This document shows, one piece after another, positions 17,708-26,696 of a stretch of DNA of 64,000 nt. The position numbers and the translations under genes were made by a program. This DNA comes from Acuticoccus sp. MNP-M23 (lineage in GTDB: Bacteria; Pseudomonadota; Alphaproteobacteria; Rhizobiales; Amorphaceae). Location: assembly GCF_031195445.1 (NCBI RefSeq), contig NZ_CP133480.1, positions 2,782,501 to 2,846,500 of the forward strand, read 5' to 3'. The first letter of the stretch is position 1; the number at the start of each line of letters is the position of its first letter. Below the pieces are notes generated by a model. The model was not told the origin of the DNA. It ran no database searches and saw only the letters and a list, made by a program, of their open reading frames with translations.

Positions 17708-18813
17708 AGGCCCTCCAGCAAAATGGCCGCGCTGCGGCGGGCGCCATCCAGATCCAGCGTCAGGCGGGGGGGCGGCGGCGCCTCCACCACCCGCGCAATT
17801 GCCATCAACAGGGTGCGCGGCGTCAACTTCTTCTCCGGAAGCACGCCGGCAAGGCCGCGTGCGGCGAGCGCGGCGGCCCGGTCGGTCTGCTCGGTCTCTT
17901 CGTGTTCGGCAAATGGCACGAAGACAGCGCGCGGACCGGCGCTCAGAACGTCGAGCACGGTATTGTAGCCCGCCTGGCTGACCGAGATTGCAGCGCCGGC
18001 CAAAAGCTCCCGGAAGTCGGCGCGGTTGTCTTCGATGATGGCGTTGGGCGGCGCCACCTCGCGCCAATGGGCGGCATTGTCGGCCAGCGAGGGCGGCACC
18101 AGAATGCGCCAGTTGCGCCCGCGATTGCGGATGGCGGCATCCACCGAAGCCGACAGGAGGCCCGCGCCCACCTGACTGCCGCCGGCCGACACCACAATGC
18201 CGCTGCGCGCGCTTGCAAAGGCCGGGCGGGCCTTGCCATCCACGAAGCCGGTGTAGCGGATGAGATCCGCAATCCCATCGGCGGTCGAAAAGCTGTCGCC
18301 CAGCGTCACGAACCGCGGGTCGGCATGGACGAGTACACGGTCGAACATCTGGCGGGCGCATTGTGCCATCGCCTGCTGCTTCGCGGCCGATTTGCGCACC
18401 AGAACATCGCGGATGGAGCTTGCGGTGCGTCCACCGTTTGCCCGCACGGCGGTGAGTGCAGGCTCCAGCTCGCCGGCGAAGCGGCGGCGGCCGAAGGGGA
18501 AGCTCTCGGTGAGGAACACATCGGGCCGCAACCGCTCGACCGCTGCAAGGAGCGCTGCGGTCCGGTCGGCAGCCAGCGCCTCGTAGGGGGTGCCGTCCGC
18601 AGCTTCGATGAAGTGGAACGAGGCATCGGTGGCCAGAACCGGCGGGAGCTGGATGATTTCGAGGCCGGAGAGGTCGAGCGTTGCGGGCGACGCGGCGCCC
18701 AGCACCAGCGTCACCTCGGCGCCGGCCGCCTTCAGCGCGCGGGCGATGGCGGTGGCGCGCACCGTATGGCCCGTGCCCAGCAGGTGCTGCACCCAGATGA
18801 GAACGCGCTTCAT
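17704..18813 (-). CDS. MurG-like (GT28-type) glycosyltransferase
   Basis: 369 residues. N-terminal VLIWVQHLLGTGHTVRATAIARAL has the GxGHxxR loop of GT-B enzymes such as MurG. The C-terminal half shows SGIVVSAGGSQVG and then ISVSQAGYNTVLDVLSAGPRAVFVP, the nucleotide-sugar-binding region, followed by EHEETEQTDRA. It shares this layout with the protein at 21148-22365, so the operon holds two related transferases. It overlaps both neighbours by four bases. Donor and acceptor sugars cannot be read from the sequence. Confidence 0.82.
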   Translation of the reverse strand: MKRVLIWVQHLLGTGHTVRATAIARALKAAGAEVTLVLGAASPATLDLSGLEIIQLPPVLATDASFHFIEAADGTPYEALAADRTAALLAAVERLRPDVFLTESFPFGRRRFAGELEPALTAVRANGGRTASSIRDVLVRKSAAKQQAMAQCARQMFDRVLVHADPRFVTLGDSFSTADGIADLIRYTGFVDGKARPAFASARSGIVVSAGGSQVGAGLLSASVDAAIRNRGRNWRILVPPSLADNAAHWREVAPPNAIIEDNRADFRELLAGAAISVSQAGYNTVLDVLSAGPRAVFVPFAEHEETEQTDRAAALAARGLAGVLPEKKLTPRTLLMAIARVVEAPPPPRLTLDLDGARRSAAILLEGL

Positions 18814-19889
18814 TGCCGGAGGGCCGCGGTGTGGCGGCGCCTGGCATGGGCAAACAGCGCATCAAGCCGTGCGGCGCCTGCGCCAAGGTCGTTTGCGGCG
18901 GCAAACGACCGGGCAGCCTTCCCGGTGGCGCTCAGGCGCGCGGGGTTCGACAGGAGCGCGAGGATGGCCGCGGCCAGCGCATCGGTCTTGCCGGGCGGGA
19001 CCAGCACACCGCCATCCCTGACGATATCCACCACGCCGCGCGCTGCGCCGCCGATCACCGGAAGCCCGGCGGCCTGCGCCTCCAGAAAGACGAAGCCGAA
19101 AGGCTCTTCGATGGCCGGCCAGACAAAAAGATCAGCGCCTGCAAACAGCGCGGCAAGGTCTGCCTCGGCAAGCCGGCCCACAAATGTACCTGGCGCAAAC
19201 AGCGGCTCCAGCCGTGCCCGCTCCGGTCCGTCGCCGGCAATGGTCAGCGATGCCTCCGGCATTTCGCCCGCAACCTTGCAAAAAGCGCTGGCGAGCAGCG
19301 CGACGCTGTCGGCCTTGCGCCCCGGCCGCATCATGGCGGCGGATACGATCTGCCGGCCACCCGGTGAACCGGTGTGCGGTGCGGCAAAGGGGGCCGTGTC
19401 GATGAAAGGCTGAAAGGGCACGAGCGCGTGCGGGACGAAATCGGCCAGCGCCGGCCGGTCCCGTGCGGTGACCGCCCCCACAGCGTTGGCGGCCGCCAGC
19501 GCAGCGTCGGCGCGTGCGAAGCCTTCGGCCCAGGGGCCGGTTGCTTGCCGCGGCGACCGGCTTGCCTCGACAATCGCATAGGCCGCGCCGTAGTGGGCGG
19601 CGAGGCGGGGGCCCAGCAGGTCCGGCGCCTTGTGGTAGTTGTGGTAGGTCAAAACGATATCCGGCTTGAACGAAAGCGTTTCGATGGTTTTCGCCAGCGC
19701 GCGCGGGGCCTCGGCCTCGATGGCCGCAAGGTCCTCCGGCGCATTGCACCGGGTGACGAACGGGGAGGCGAGGGCTGCGGTGTGACCGCCCGTGGCAAGG
19801 GCTTTCAGGATCAGCCGTGCGAAGGTCCGGTCGCCTGACGGCGTTGACGCATCCGGCGGCTTCATCGGCGTCAGCAGTGCGACCTTCAT
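18810..19889 (-). CDS. GT4-type glycosyltransferase
   Basis: 359 residues. GT-B fold with N-terminal MKVALLTPMKPPDASTPSGD and a C-terminal nucleotide-sugar domain: LTIAGDGPERARLEPL, then IEEPFGFVFLEAQAAGLPVIG, which is the EX7E motif of retaining GT4 enzymes. DIVRDGGVLVPPG is also typical. It is a cytoplasmic or membrane-associated sugar transferase. Its ATG overlaps the stop of the upstream transferase (ATGA), and its own stop overlaps the start of the MurG-like gene. Confidence 0.85.
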   Translation of the reverse strand: MKVALLTPMKPPDASTPSGDRTFARLILKALATGGHTAALASPFVTRCNAPEDLAAIEAEAPRALAKTIETLSFKPDIVLTYHNYHKAPDLLGPRLAAHYGAAYAIVEASRSPRQATGPWAEGFARADAALAAANAVGAVTARDRPALADFVPHALVPFQPFIDTAPFAAPHTGSPGGRQIVSAAMMRPGRKADSVALLASAFCKVAGEMPEASLTIAGDGPERARLEPLFAPGTFVGRLAEADLAALFAGADLFVWPAIEEPFGFVFLEAQAAGLPVIGGAARGVVDIVRDGGVLVPPGKTDALAAAILALLSNPARLSATGKAARSFAAANDLGAGAARLDALFAHARRRHTAALRQ

Positions 19890-21148
19890 CCGGTGGCGCC
19901 AGCTGCCCCGACCCGCAGAAGGCGGCTGCGCAGCGTTTCGAACCCGGCGACAGGCAAAAAGTCGGCGCGCACCCGGACTGCGCCCGCTGCGCCCAACGCA
20001 AGCCGCTTTGCAGGGTCTGCCGCCAGCACTTCAACGGCCTTCGCCAGTGCTTCGGGTGCGCGTTCGGGCACCAGAATGCCGGTTTCCGGCGTCACGATTT
20101 CGGGCACTGCGGAAACCGCCGTGGAAATGACGGGAAGTCCCATGGCCATGGCTTCCATGATCACGTTGGGCAGCCCGTCCCGGTCGCCGTTCTTCGCGAT
20201 CCGGCTGGCAAGAACGAAGAGGTCGGCCGCGGCGTAGGTCTCGATCACCCGGTCCCGTGCCATGGAGCCGAGAAAGGCAACGCGCGCGCCAAGCCCCAGC
20301 CGGTCCGCCAGTGCCTGAAGGTCCGGCACCAGCGCACCGCCGCCGATATGGCTGAAGCGCCAGTGCAGGCCTTCCGGCAATCTCGCAAGGGCGCGGAGCA
20401 GATCGTCGAGGCCCTTCTTCTCGACCGCCCGGCAGACGCTGACGATCTCGATGGGATCGCCCGCCTCACCGGTGTGCGCCACACGGGCGGGCGGTTCTGG
20501 AAAACGCGCGACATCGAGCCCGTGGTAGACGAGGTCGATCTTGGCGGGGTCGTCTGACAGAGCGCGCAGGACGCGGGCGTTGTAGGCGGTGCAGGTCGCA
20601 CCCCATGCGGCATCGGCAATCTTGGTGCGCAAATCCCACTGCGGTGTGGTGTAGATATCCTTGGCGTGGGCGGAGAAGGCAAAGGGCAGCCCGCGCATCT
20701 TTGCTGCGTACCGCGCCACGGAAGCCGGGGTGTGGAGGTAGTGGACGTAGATCTGCGCCACATCGGCCGGGAGCTCGGCGGCAAGCACCGCGGCCTGGCC
20801 CCAGCGGCGCCGGCGGCTCGCGGAAGGGTCGCGCGCCAGATCGGCGGCATAGGCGCCTTCCGCGTCGGCAAAGCCGGGGAGGGCGCTGGCCGCCTTCATC
20901 CCGGCGCGCACCCGTGGCGGGTCGTCCTTCAGATACTCCGGCAGGTAGAGGACGGGGGCGGTGATCTCGTGGTGAAGGTCGTGCAGCGCGCCATCGGTCG
21001 GGTGGCGCAGCGAGACGATGAGGAGGTCGAACCCCATCCGCTGCAAGCCGAGAATTTCCTGCGCGATGAAGGTCTCCGACAGGCGCGGATACCCTTTGAC
21101 CACAACCGCAATCCGGCCGGCCTTCTGCGCCCGCGATGTGGCGGTCAT
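19886..21148 (-). CDS. GT4-type glycosyltransferase (exopolysaccharide type)
   Basis: 420 residues. N-terminal VVVKGYPRLSETFIAQEIL is typical of exopolysaccharide and colanic acid GT4 enzymes (the LSETFI motif). The middle reads PFAFSAHAKDIYT, and the C-terminal domain has EIVSVCRAVEKKGLDDLLRA and GDRDGLPNVIMEAMAMGLPVI with the EX7E motif. The ATG shares one base with the stop of the upstream gene (TGATG). A frame open further upstream is only a shadow of that gene. Confidence 0.87.
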   Translation of the reverse strand: MTATSRAQKAGRIAVVVKGYPRLSETFIAQEILGLQRMGFDLLIVSLRHPTDGALHDLHHEITAPVLYLPEYLKDDPPRVRAGMKAASALPGFADAEGAYAADLARDPSASRRRRWGQAAVLAAELPADVAQIYVHYLHTPASVARYAAKMRGLPFAFSAHAKDIYTTPQWDLRTKIADAAWGATCTAYNARVLRALSDDPAKIDLVYHGLDVARFPEPPARVAHTGEAGDPIEIVSVCRAVEKKGLDDLLRALARLPEGLHWRFSHIGGGALVPDLQALADRLGLGARVAFLGSMARDRVIETYAAADLFVLASRIAKNGDRDGLPNVIMEAMAMGLPVISTAVSAVPEIVTPETGILVPERAPEALAKAVEVLAADPAKRLALGAAGAVRVRADFLPVAGFETLRSRLLRVGAAGATG

Positions 21149-22365
21149 CAGCGTACGAGCGTCAGCGGAGGCTGCCCGGGCTGCCGTCCTTTTTTGAGAA
21201 TGTCGCGCGTGCGCTGGTTGATGATGTCCAGCCCGGAGAGAAGATCGCCAACACCAGCGGCTGAGGGGGGCGCCCGCTCCGGCAGCTCCACCAGCGCCTG
21301 TAGCATGATGTCGACGTCCGGGTAGGCGTCGATGGGAAGCGAGGTGACGAGGCCGACCTTCTCCGCATTGGCAGCGCGGATCGCCTGTTCGCGCCGCGGC
21401 ACTACGCGCGGCACCAGCAGCGTCGGCTTGTCGAAGGACAGGATCTCGCAGAAAATGTTGTAGCCGCCCATGCCGACAATGGCGGTGGCATCTGCCATCA
21501 GCCGCTCGATGGTGGGCGTGAAGCGGATGATGTGGACGAGGCGTAGCGCTTCGGCGCGTGCCTTGAACTGCGCCTGCGCCTCGGCGGGCATGAAAGGACC
21601 CAGCACGATGAGCGCGGGGAACAGCGGCTTCTCGTGGGCCTCGTAGGCGCGCAGCACCCAGTCCACCAGCTCCATCCCGTCGCCGCCACCACCGGGCGTC
21701 ACCAGAATGTAGGGTTCGCCGTCGAACGGGATCTCGTCGGTGCCGGAATCCACCACCGGAATGTCGCGCCGCAGGTACCCGGTGTAGACCATCTTGTCCC
21801 GCACCTTTTTGGAGACGTCGATGCCCTGCAGCGGGTCGTGGACCTCTTCCTTGCCGTAAACCCAGATCTCGTCGTAGATCTCTTCCAGCGCGTGGACGGC
21901 GTTCTTGCGCGCCCACTCATCGGCAAGGCTGATCGGGTCGTCCATCACGTCGCGCAGGCCGAGCACCAGGCGGGTGCCCTGGTCGCGCAAGCGGTTGAGG
22001 GTGGGTTCCACCTCCCCGCGCAGGCCCAGCGGCTCCTTGTCGACGATGAAGATATCCGGGTCGAACACTTCTGCCGTGTGCTCGATGATGGAGCCGCGCA
22101 GCTTGAGCGTGTGCTCGATGTCGAGCTGGAGGGAGAGCGCCGAGTAGCCGCCGTTGCGCTGCTTGATGACGCCCGGCACGCGGACGAAATCCACCCGCGA
22201 GCGGAATTCGAAACTGCCGATGATGGGCGAGCCGGACAAGATGATGACCGACAGCTTGCTCATGTCGCCGACCATCGCATGGGCGATCGCGCGGCAGCGG
22301 CGCAGATGCCCCAGGCCGAAGGAATCGTGCGAATAGATGAGAATTCTTGGTTGTCCGTTGGGCAT
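21148..22365 (-). CDS. MurG-like glycosyltransferase, first gene of the operon
   Basis: 405 residues from the ATG at 22365. N-terminal ILIYSHDSFGLGHLRRCRAIAHAM has the GxGHxxR motif. The C-terminal domain contains YILVTPGGGGDGMELV and AIVGMGGYNIFCEILSF followed by PTLLVPRVVPRREQAIRA, the GT28-like donor site. It resembles the protein at 17704-18813 and, from memory, the COG4671 group of predicted glycosyl transferases. It opens the overlapping minus-strand operon that runs to ruvX, and its 5' end faces the degenerate ABC gene across 140 bases. Confidence 0.82.
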   Translation of the reverse strand: MPNGQPRILIYSHDSFGLGHLRRCRAIAHAMVGDMSKLSVIILSGSPIIGSFEFRSRVDFVRVPGVIKQRNGGYSALSLQLDIEHTLKLRGSIIEHTAEVFDPDIFIVDKEPLGLRGEVEPTLNRLRDQGTRLVLGLRDVMDDPISLADEWARKNAVHALEEIYDEIWVYGKEEVHDPLQGIDVSKKVRDKMVYTGYLRRDIPVVDSGTDEIPFDGEPYILVTPGGGGDGMELVDWVLRAYEAHEKPLFPALIVLGPFMPAEAQAQFKARAEALRLVHIIRFTPTIERLMADATAIVGMGGYNIFCEILSFDKPTLLVPRVVPRREQAIRAANAEKVGLVTSLPIDAYPDVDIMLQALVELPERAPPSAAGVGDLLSGLDIINQRTRDILKKGRQPGQPPLTLVR

Positions 22366-22505
22366 CAATTCACGCCTTCATCGGCAGACGACATTTTGAA
22401 AGCGCGCTTCGGCGCGGCCGGGTCCGGAAAAAGTCCGTTGGGGAACAGGGATTAGCCCAAATGGACAGTTGCGACAATCTTCCGCTTTGATAACGTCCCC
22501 ACCCA

Positions 22506-25139
22506 ATGGATCGCTCACTTTTCAAATTTATCTGGCGTTATTCGCGGCGCCAACAAATCTTCATCATGATGATGACGGTTGTGTCGTTCCCGATTCTGTA
22601 CATGACTTTGGAACTGCCCAAGTGGATCGTCAATGACGCGATTTCCGGGCAGGACTTTCCCAAGCAGATCCTTTGGATGAATCTGGATCAGATCCCGTAC
22701 CTCATCACACTGTGTCTGATTTTTCTTGGCCTGGTCGTTCTTAATAACGTCATAAAATACATCCTGAACATCACGAAGGGTGTTGCGGGCGAGCGCATGC
22801 TGCGCCGGTTGCGCTACATGCTGTATCATTCACTGCTCCGCTTTCGCCTGTCGCGGTTCCGCCGGGTGTCCGGCGGCGAGCTGATCCCGATGATTACCGC
22901 CGAAGTGGAAGATATCGGCGTTTTCATCGGCGAGGCGATTGCGACACCGGCGTTCCAGGGCGGCACGCTGCTCGTCTACATCTTTTTCATTTTCGCGCAG
23001 GATCCCTTTCTCGGGGCAGCGGCCATCTCGCTGTACCCCATCCAGGGCTATATTATCCCCAAGCTGCAGCGCCGTGTCATCATTCTGACTCGCGAGCGCA
23101 TCAAGAACGTGCGGATGATTTCCGACCGGGTGAACGAAAGCGTCGGCGCCGCTGCCGATATCCATGCCAACGACACGGCACGCTTCCACCTCTCCGACCT
23201 GTCGGACCGGCTGTTCATCAACTACCGGATCCGGCTGGAAATCTTCAAACGCAAGTTCATGATCAAGTTCATCAATAACTTCATGAACCAGCTGCCGCCT
23301 TTCTTTTTCTATTCGGTGGGCGGCGTGCTTGTCATCAATGGCAGCCTTTCGTTCGGCGCGCTGGTGGCGGTGCTGGCCGCATACAAGGACCTCGCCTCGC
23401 CGTGGAAGGAGCTTCTGAACTGGTATCAGACGCTCGCCAACGTGACGGTGAAGTACGAGACGGTGGTCGAGAATTTCGACGTCGAAGACGCCATGTCGCC
23501 GAGCAAGATCAGCAGGGCGGACGAGCCGCCGCCGGAACTCGAAGACCAGACGCTGAAGCTGCGCAGCGTGACCGCGACCTCGGGCGGCAACCAGCCGGAG
23601 GTGGTCGACGTTTCGCTGGAGCTTCCCACCGGCAGCGTGCTCGGCGTCTACGGACGCGACGGCAGCGGCCGCGGCGAATTGCTGATGGCGCTGGCCGGAC
23701 TGATCGATCCGATCTCCGGCCGCGCCACCCTGGGCGACGGGCGGATGGAGGATATGCCTTACTCCACCCTGTCCCACTACATCTCGTTCGTCTCGTCCGA
23801 TCCCTTCGTGTTCAACGACACGCTGCGCAGCAACGTGGTCTACGGCCTGAAGACCCACCCGCAGGGTGACGGAACCGACGATTTTACCGACTTCCGCCGG
23901 GCAGAAAGCGAACTCACCGGCAACTCCCTGCTGGACGTGACGGCACCGTGGGAAGACCTGGTGCGGGCCGGTGTCGACGGCCCGGATGCGCTCGATGCGC
24001 GCTTGGTGGAGCTGTTCCAGCTGGTCGGCCTCGACGGCGATCTTTTCCGCCTCGGCCTCGGCTCGCACGTTGAGCCAGGCGATCAGGCCAAGTTCGCCGA
24101 CGCGATCCTCAAGGCCCGCGGCGTCTTCATGAAGCGGGCGCAGGAGGATGCCGAGTGGGCCGACCTCATCGAGCTCTGGGACCCGAAGGCGTTCAACCAT
24201 TCGGCGACAATTGGCGAGAACGTGCTGTTTGGCGTGCCGGTGGATGCCAGCCGCCCCGTCTGGGAATGCATCAGCGACGATAAGGTCCGCAAGGCGCTGG
24301 AAGAAGCGGGCATCCTGAGCGACCTGATGACGATGGGGGCCGAGGTTGCCTCCACGATGATCGAGCTGTTCGCCGACACCGGCGCCGATGCCGGCCTGAT
24401 GGGTGACTATTCGTTTCTGGCGCCGGACGATGTGCCGCTGTTCGAACAGCGCCTGCGCACCTTGAAGACCAAGGGGGCCAAAGGCCTCGGAACACAGGAC
24501 ATCGCCGCCTTCGTGGGGCTTGCGCTGCGCATCGTGCCGGCCCGCCACCGCATCGTCACCATCGACGACGAGATGGCACAGAAGATCGTCAGCGCCAGAG
24601 GCGTCGTCCACGAGCATCTGGCAGACAGCCCCAGATACAGCCTGTTCGACGCGGAGACCTATGCGTCGGCGCTGTCGGTGGAAGAGAACCTTCTGTTCGG
24701 CAAGGCGCGGGTGGACCGGCGCGGTTCGCGCGACAAGATTGACGCGTATCTGCGGCAGGTGGTTCTGGATCTGGGCTTGCGCGCGCCGATCTCGCGCGCT
24801 GGCCTCGGCTTCAATGTGGGGGTTGCGGGCGGCCGGTTGTCCGCAAGCCAGCGGCGGCGGCTCTGTCTGGTTCGCGCTCTGGTGAAACGTCCGAAAATTC
24901 TGATTTTTGATACGGTTGCAGACGGCGATCCGGAGTTGATGGAGCGAATCTTGCGTACGCGGGAGAAGGGCAAGGACACTCTGGTCGTTGGCACCACCGA
25001 TCCGCAGATCGCCAAGCTCTTGGACACGGTGGCGGTGATGCGCGAAGGTCAGTTGGTCGCAAAAGGGGGATGGGATAGCGTGCAGCAGATGGCCAGCAAC
25101 GGTTCACCGGACGAGGCAGAAGAGAACGAAGAACAATGA
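22506..25139 (+). CDS. ABC exporter-like membrane protein with degenerate, expanded nucleotide-binding domain
   Basis: 877 residues. Residues 1-330 are a type I ABC exporter membrane domain with several hydrophobic helices (IFIMMMTVVSFPILY, LIFLGLVVLNNVIKYI, GGTLLVYIFFIFAQ). The C-terminal domain looks like an ABC ATPase but lacks each catalytic motif. Walker A is GRDGSGRGEL (near residues 382-391; no lysine). The Q-loop position is Ser (VSSDPFVF). The signature is LSASQ (778-782). Walker B is ILIFDT (798-803, Thr for the catalytic Glu). The switch region is VVGTTDPQ, without histidine. About 280 extra residues lie between Q-loop and signature, and the motif TxxxNVxxG recurs at 436-447, 563-576 and 722-732. 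I see no ribosome site before the ATG. It overlaps the next gene by four bases. Transport activity is doubtful; a scaffold or regulatory role is possible. Confidence 0.85.
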   Translation: MDRSLFKFIWRYSRRQQIFIMMMTVVSFPILYMTLELPKWIVNDAISGQDFPKQILWMNLDQIPYLITLCLIFLGLVVLNNVIKYILNITKGVAGERMLRRLRYMLYHSLLRFRLSRFRRVSGGELIPMITAEVEDIGVFIGEAIATPAFQGGTLLVYIFFIFAQDPFLGAAAISLYPIQGYIIPKLQRRVIILTRERIKNVRMISDRVNESVGAAADIHANDTARFHLSDLSDRLFINYRIRLEIFKRKFMIKFINNFMNQLPPFFFYSVGGVLVINGSLSFGALVAVLAAYKDLASPWKELLNWYQTLANVTVKYETVVENFDVEDAMSPSKISRADEPPPELEDQTLKLRSVTATSGGNQPEVVDVSLELPTGSVLGVYGRDGSGRGELLMALAGLIDPISGRATLGDGRMEDMPYSTLSHYISFVSSDPFVFNDTLRSNVVYGLKTHPQGDGTDDFTDFRRAESELTGNSLLDVTAPWEDLVRAGVDGPDALDARLVELFQLVGLDGDLFRLGLGSHVEPGDQAKFADAILKARGVFMKRAQEDAEWADLIELWDPKAFNHSATIGENVLFGVPVDASRPVWECISDDKVRKALEEAGILSDLMTMGAEVASTMIELFADTGADAGLMGDYSFLAPDDVPLFEQRLRTLKTKGAKGLGTQDIAAFVGLALRIVPARHRIVTIDDEMAQKIVSARGVVHEHLADSPRYSLFDAETYASALSVEENLLFGKARVDRRGSRDKIDAYLRQVVLDLGLRAPISRAGLGFNVGVAGGRLSASQRRRLCLVRALVKRPKILIFDTVADGDPELMERILRTREKGKDTLVVGTTDPQIAKLLDTVAVMREGQLVAKGGWDSVQQMASNGSPDEAEENEEQ

Positions 25140-25594
25140 CGCTCGATAATGATACTGCCGCGCTGCGCAAGATCCCGCTGTTTCGCGGGGTGGACGATCA
25201 GAAACTGCGTCTGCTCGCGTTCATGTCGGAACGTGCGCGGTTCGAGGCTGGGGAAAGCCTGATGGCGGAAGGTGAGTATGGCGATGTCGCCTACATCATC
25301 CTTTCCGGCGAGGCGGACGTGGTGATCAATTCCCCGTCTGGCGAACAGCTTGTGGCCACGGTCGGCAAGAACGATTTTGTGGGAGAGATCGCAATCCTGA
25401 TTGATGTGCCCCGCACGGCCACCGTCCGCGCCAAAACCACGCTGATGGCACTGGCAATCCAGAAAGACCAGTTCTTCAAGCTTCTCACCAATTTCCCGGA
25501 TATGGCGGTTGAGGTCATGCGTGCGCTGGCCCACCGGCTGGAACGCACCACCCGCGAAGTGGGCCGCCTGCGCACCGCGCTACCGGGCGGATAA
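25136..25594 (+). CDS. Cyclic-nucleotide-binding domain protein
   Basis: 152 residues, a single cNMP-binding domain with no DNA-binding helix-turn-helix. The phosphate-binding cassette reads VGEIAILIDVPRTATVRA, with the Glu and Arg that contact the ribose and phosphate of cAMP/cGMP both present. FRGVDDQKLRLLAFMSERARF at the N terminus is typical of CAP-like domains. It can plausibly sense cAMP or cGMP. The ATG overlaps the stop of the ABC-like gene (ATGA), so the two proteins are probably made together in the cytoplasm. It may gate the degenerate ABC protein. Confidence 0.9.
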   Translation: MTLDNDTAALRKIPLFRGVDDQKLRLLAFMSERARFEAGESLMAEGEYGDVAYIILSGEADVVINSPSGEQLVATVGKNDFVGEIAILIDVPRTATVRAKTTLMALAIQKDQFFKLLTNFPDMAVEVMRALAHRLERTTREVGRLRTALPGG

Positions 25595-25601
25595 GGGCAT
25601 C

Positions 25602-26537
25602 ATGGCCGACGAGAGAAACGTGACCGAACCTGCTGGCGCCCTCCCTGCCGACGATCCACGCGGGGATCGGCAAACCCTGTCGGTCCGTTTCTGGGGCGTG
25701 CGCGGCTCGATCCCGGCGCCGGGACCCGACACGCTGCGTTATGGCGGTGAGACGACGGCCATCGAGATCCGCTGCGGGGACCGCGTCGTGATGATCGACT
25801 GCGGCTCGGGTGTTCGCCTTGCCGGCCGCGAACTCAGCCGTTCCGTTCCCGGCCGGATGGACGTTCTGTTCACCCACACCCACCTCGACCACATCTGCGG
25901 TCTGCCCTTCTTCTGCGTCGCCTACGACCCGAACATTGCCGTCAATCTGTGGGCCGGACACATTCCACCGGACGGCACGCTGGAAGAAATCGTCCAGCGC
26001 CTGATGTCGCCGCCGATCTTCCCGGTGGCCACCTCCGCGCTGAACAACACGCACTTCCGCTCCTTCACCGTCGGCAGCATCATCGACCTTGGCGACGGGC
26101 TGACCGTCCGCACCGTTCGCCTCAACCACCCCGGCAACGCCACCGGCTACAGGTTCGACTGGTGCGGATCCTCTCTCGCCATCATCACCGACCACGAGCA
26201 CGGCAAGCCGGAGATCGACGACCCCATCGCCGATTTCGTGAAGGACGCGACGGTGATGGTCTACGATGCCATGTACCGGGACGAGGAATATCCGCGTTTC
26301 AAGGGCTGGGGGCACTCGACGCCCGGGCAGGCGCTGGCGTTGGCAAAACGCGCCAATGTCGGCCACACGGTGCTGTTCCACCACGACCCGACCCGCACCG
26401 ACGATCAGATCGACACCATGGCCGCAGAGCTGGTCGACGCTGGTGAGAAGGCGTCCTTCGCCCGCCAGGGCGACACGCTGCTTCTGCGCAACGGGCAGCT
26501 CTCCCGCGCGGAGCGGGATGCAAAGATCCACGCCTGA
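25602..26537 (+). CDS. Metallo-beta-lactamase-fold hydrolase (PhnP/PDE-like)
   Basis: 311 residues from an ATG with an AAGGG ribosome site, seven bases after the cNMP-binding gene. VRFWGVRGSIPAPGPDTLRY is the characteristic start of PhnP/YycJ-like MBL proteins. The metal site is complete: THTHLDH, then LNHPGNATGYRF, VMVYDAMY and the late GWGHSTPGQA and FHHDP histidines. Related enzymes hydrolyse cyclic phosphodiesters, among them cyclic nucleotides and ribose cyclic phosphate. Since the neighbour senses cyclic nucleotides, a phosphodiesterase role is a reasonable but unproved guess. Confidence 0.85.
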   Translation: MADERNVTEPAGALPADDPRGDRQTLSVRFWGVRGSIPAPGPDTLRYGGETTAIEIRCGDRVVMIDCGSGVRLAGRELSRSVPGRMDVLFTHTHLDHICGLPFFCVAYDPNIAVNLWAGHIPPDGTLEEIVQRLMSPPIFPVATSALNNTHFRSFTVGSIIDLGDGLTVRTVRLNHPGNATGYRFDWCGSSLAIITDHEHGKPEIDDPIADFVKDATVMVYDAMYRDEEYPRFKGWGHSTPGQALALAKRANVGHTVLFHHDPTRTDDQIDTMAAELVDAGEKASFARQGDTLLLRNGQLSRAERDAKIHA

Positions 26538-26640
26538 TTGACGCCTGCCGCGCCGGTTGATCGGCGCGCCGCAGCGCTTGGCTCGCGCTGCCGTTCGGTC
26601 CGCGGCGGCGGCCTGTATCCACAGTTGTATCCTCGCCGGG

Positions 26641-26679
26641 CAAAGATTAACCTTTGTCTTGGGAATGGAAAGCATTCCC
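26641..26679 (+). promoter_or_regulatory. Two short inverted repeats before the TRAP binding-protein gene
   Basis: CAAAG-6-CTTTG (26641-26656) and GGGAATG-5-CATTCCC (26661-26679) lie directly upstream of the GGGGAGG ribosome site of the binding-protein gene. They could be an operator or RNA hairpins affecting translation. There is no direct evidence for either. Confidence 0.3.
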
Positions 26680-26696
26680 TTCAGGGGAGGAAAACC

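Noticed and set aside
19886..21916. Long N-terminal extension of the exopolysaccharide-type glycosyltransferase frame
   Set aside because: The extra 256 codons lie within the upstream glycosyltransferase gene; the true start is the ATG overlapping its stop at 21148.
22830..24617. 595-codon open frame antisense to the degenerate ABC gene
   Set aside because: Shadow frame without family motifs; the plus-strand protein has clear membrane helices and ABC architecture, and is coupled to the next gene.
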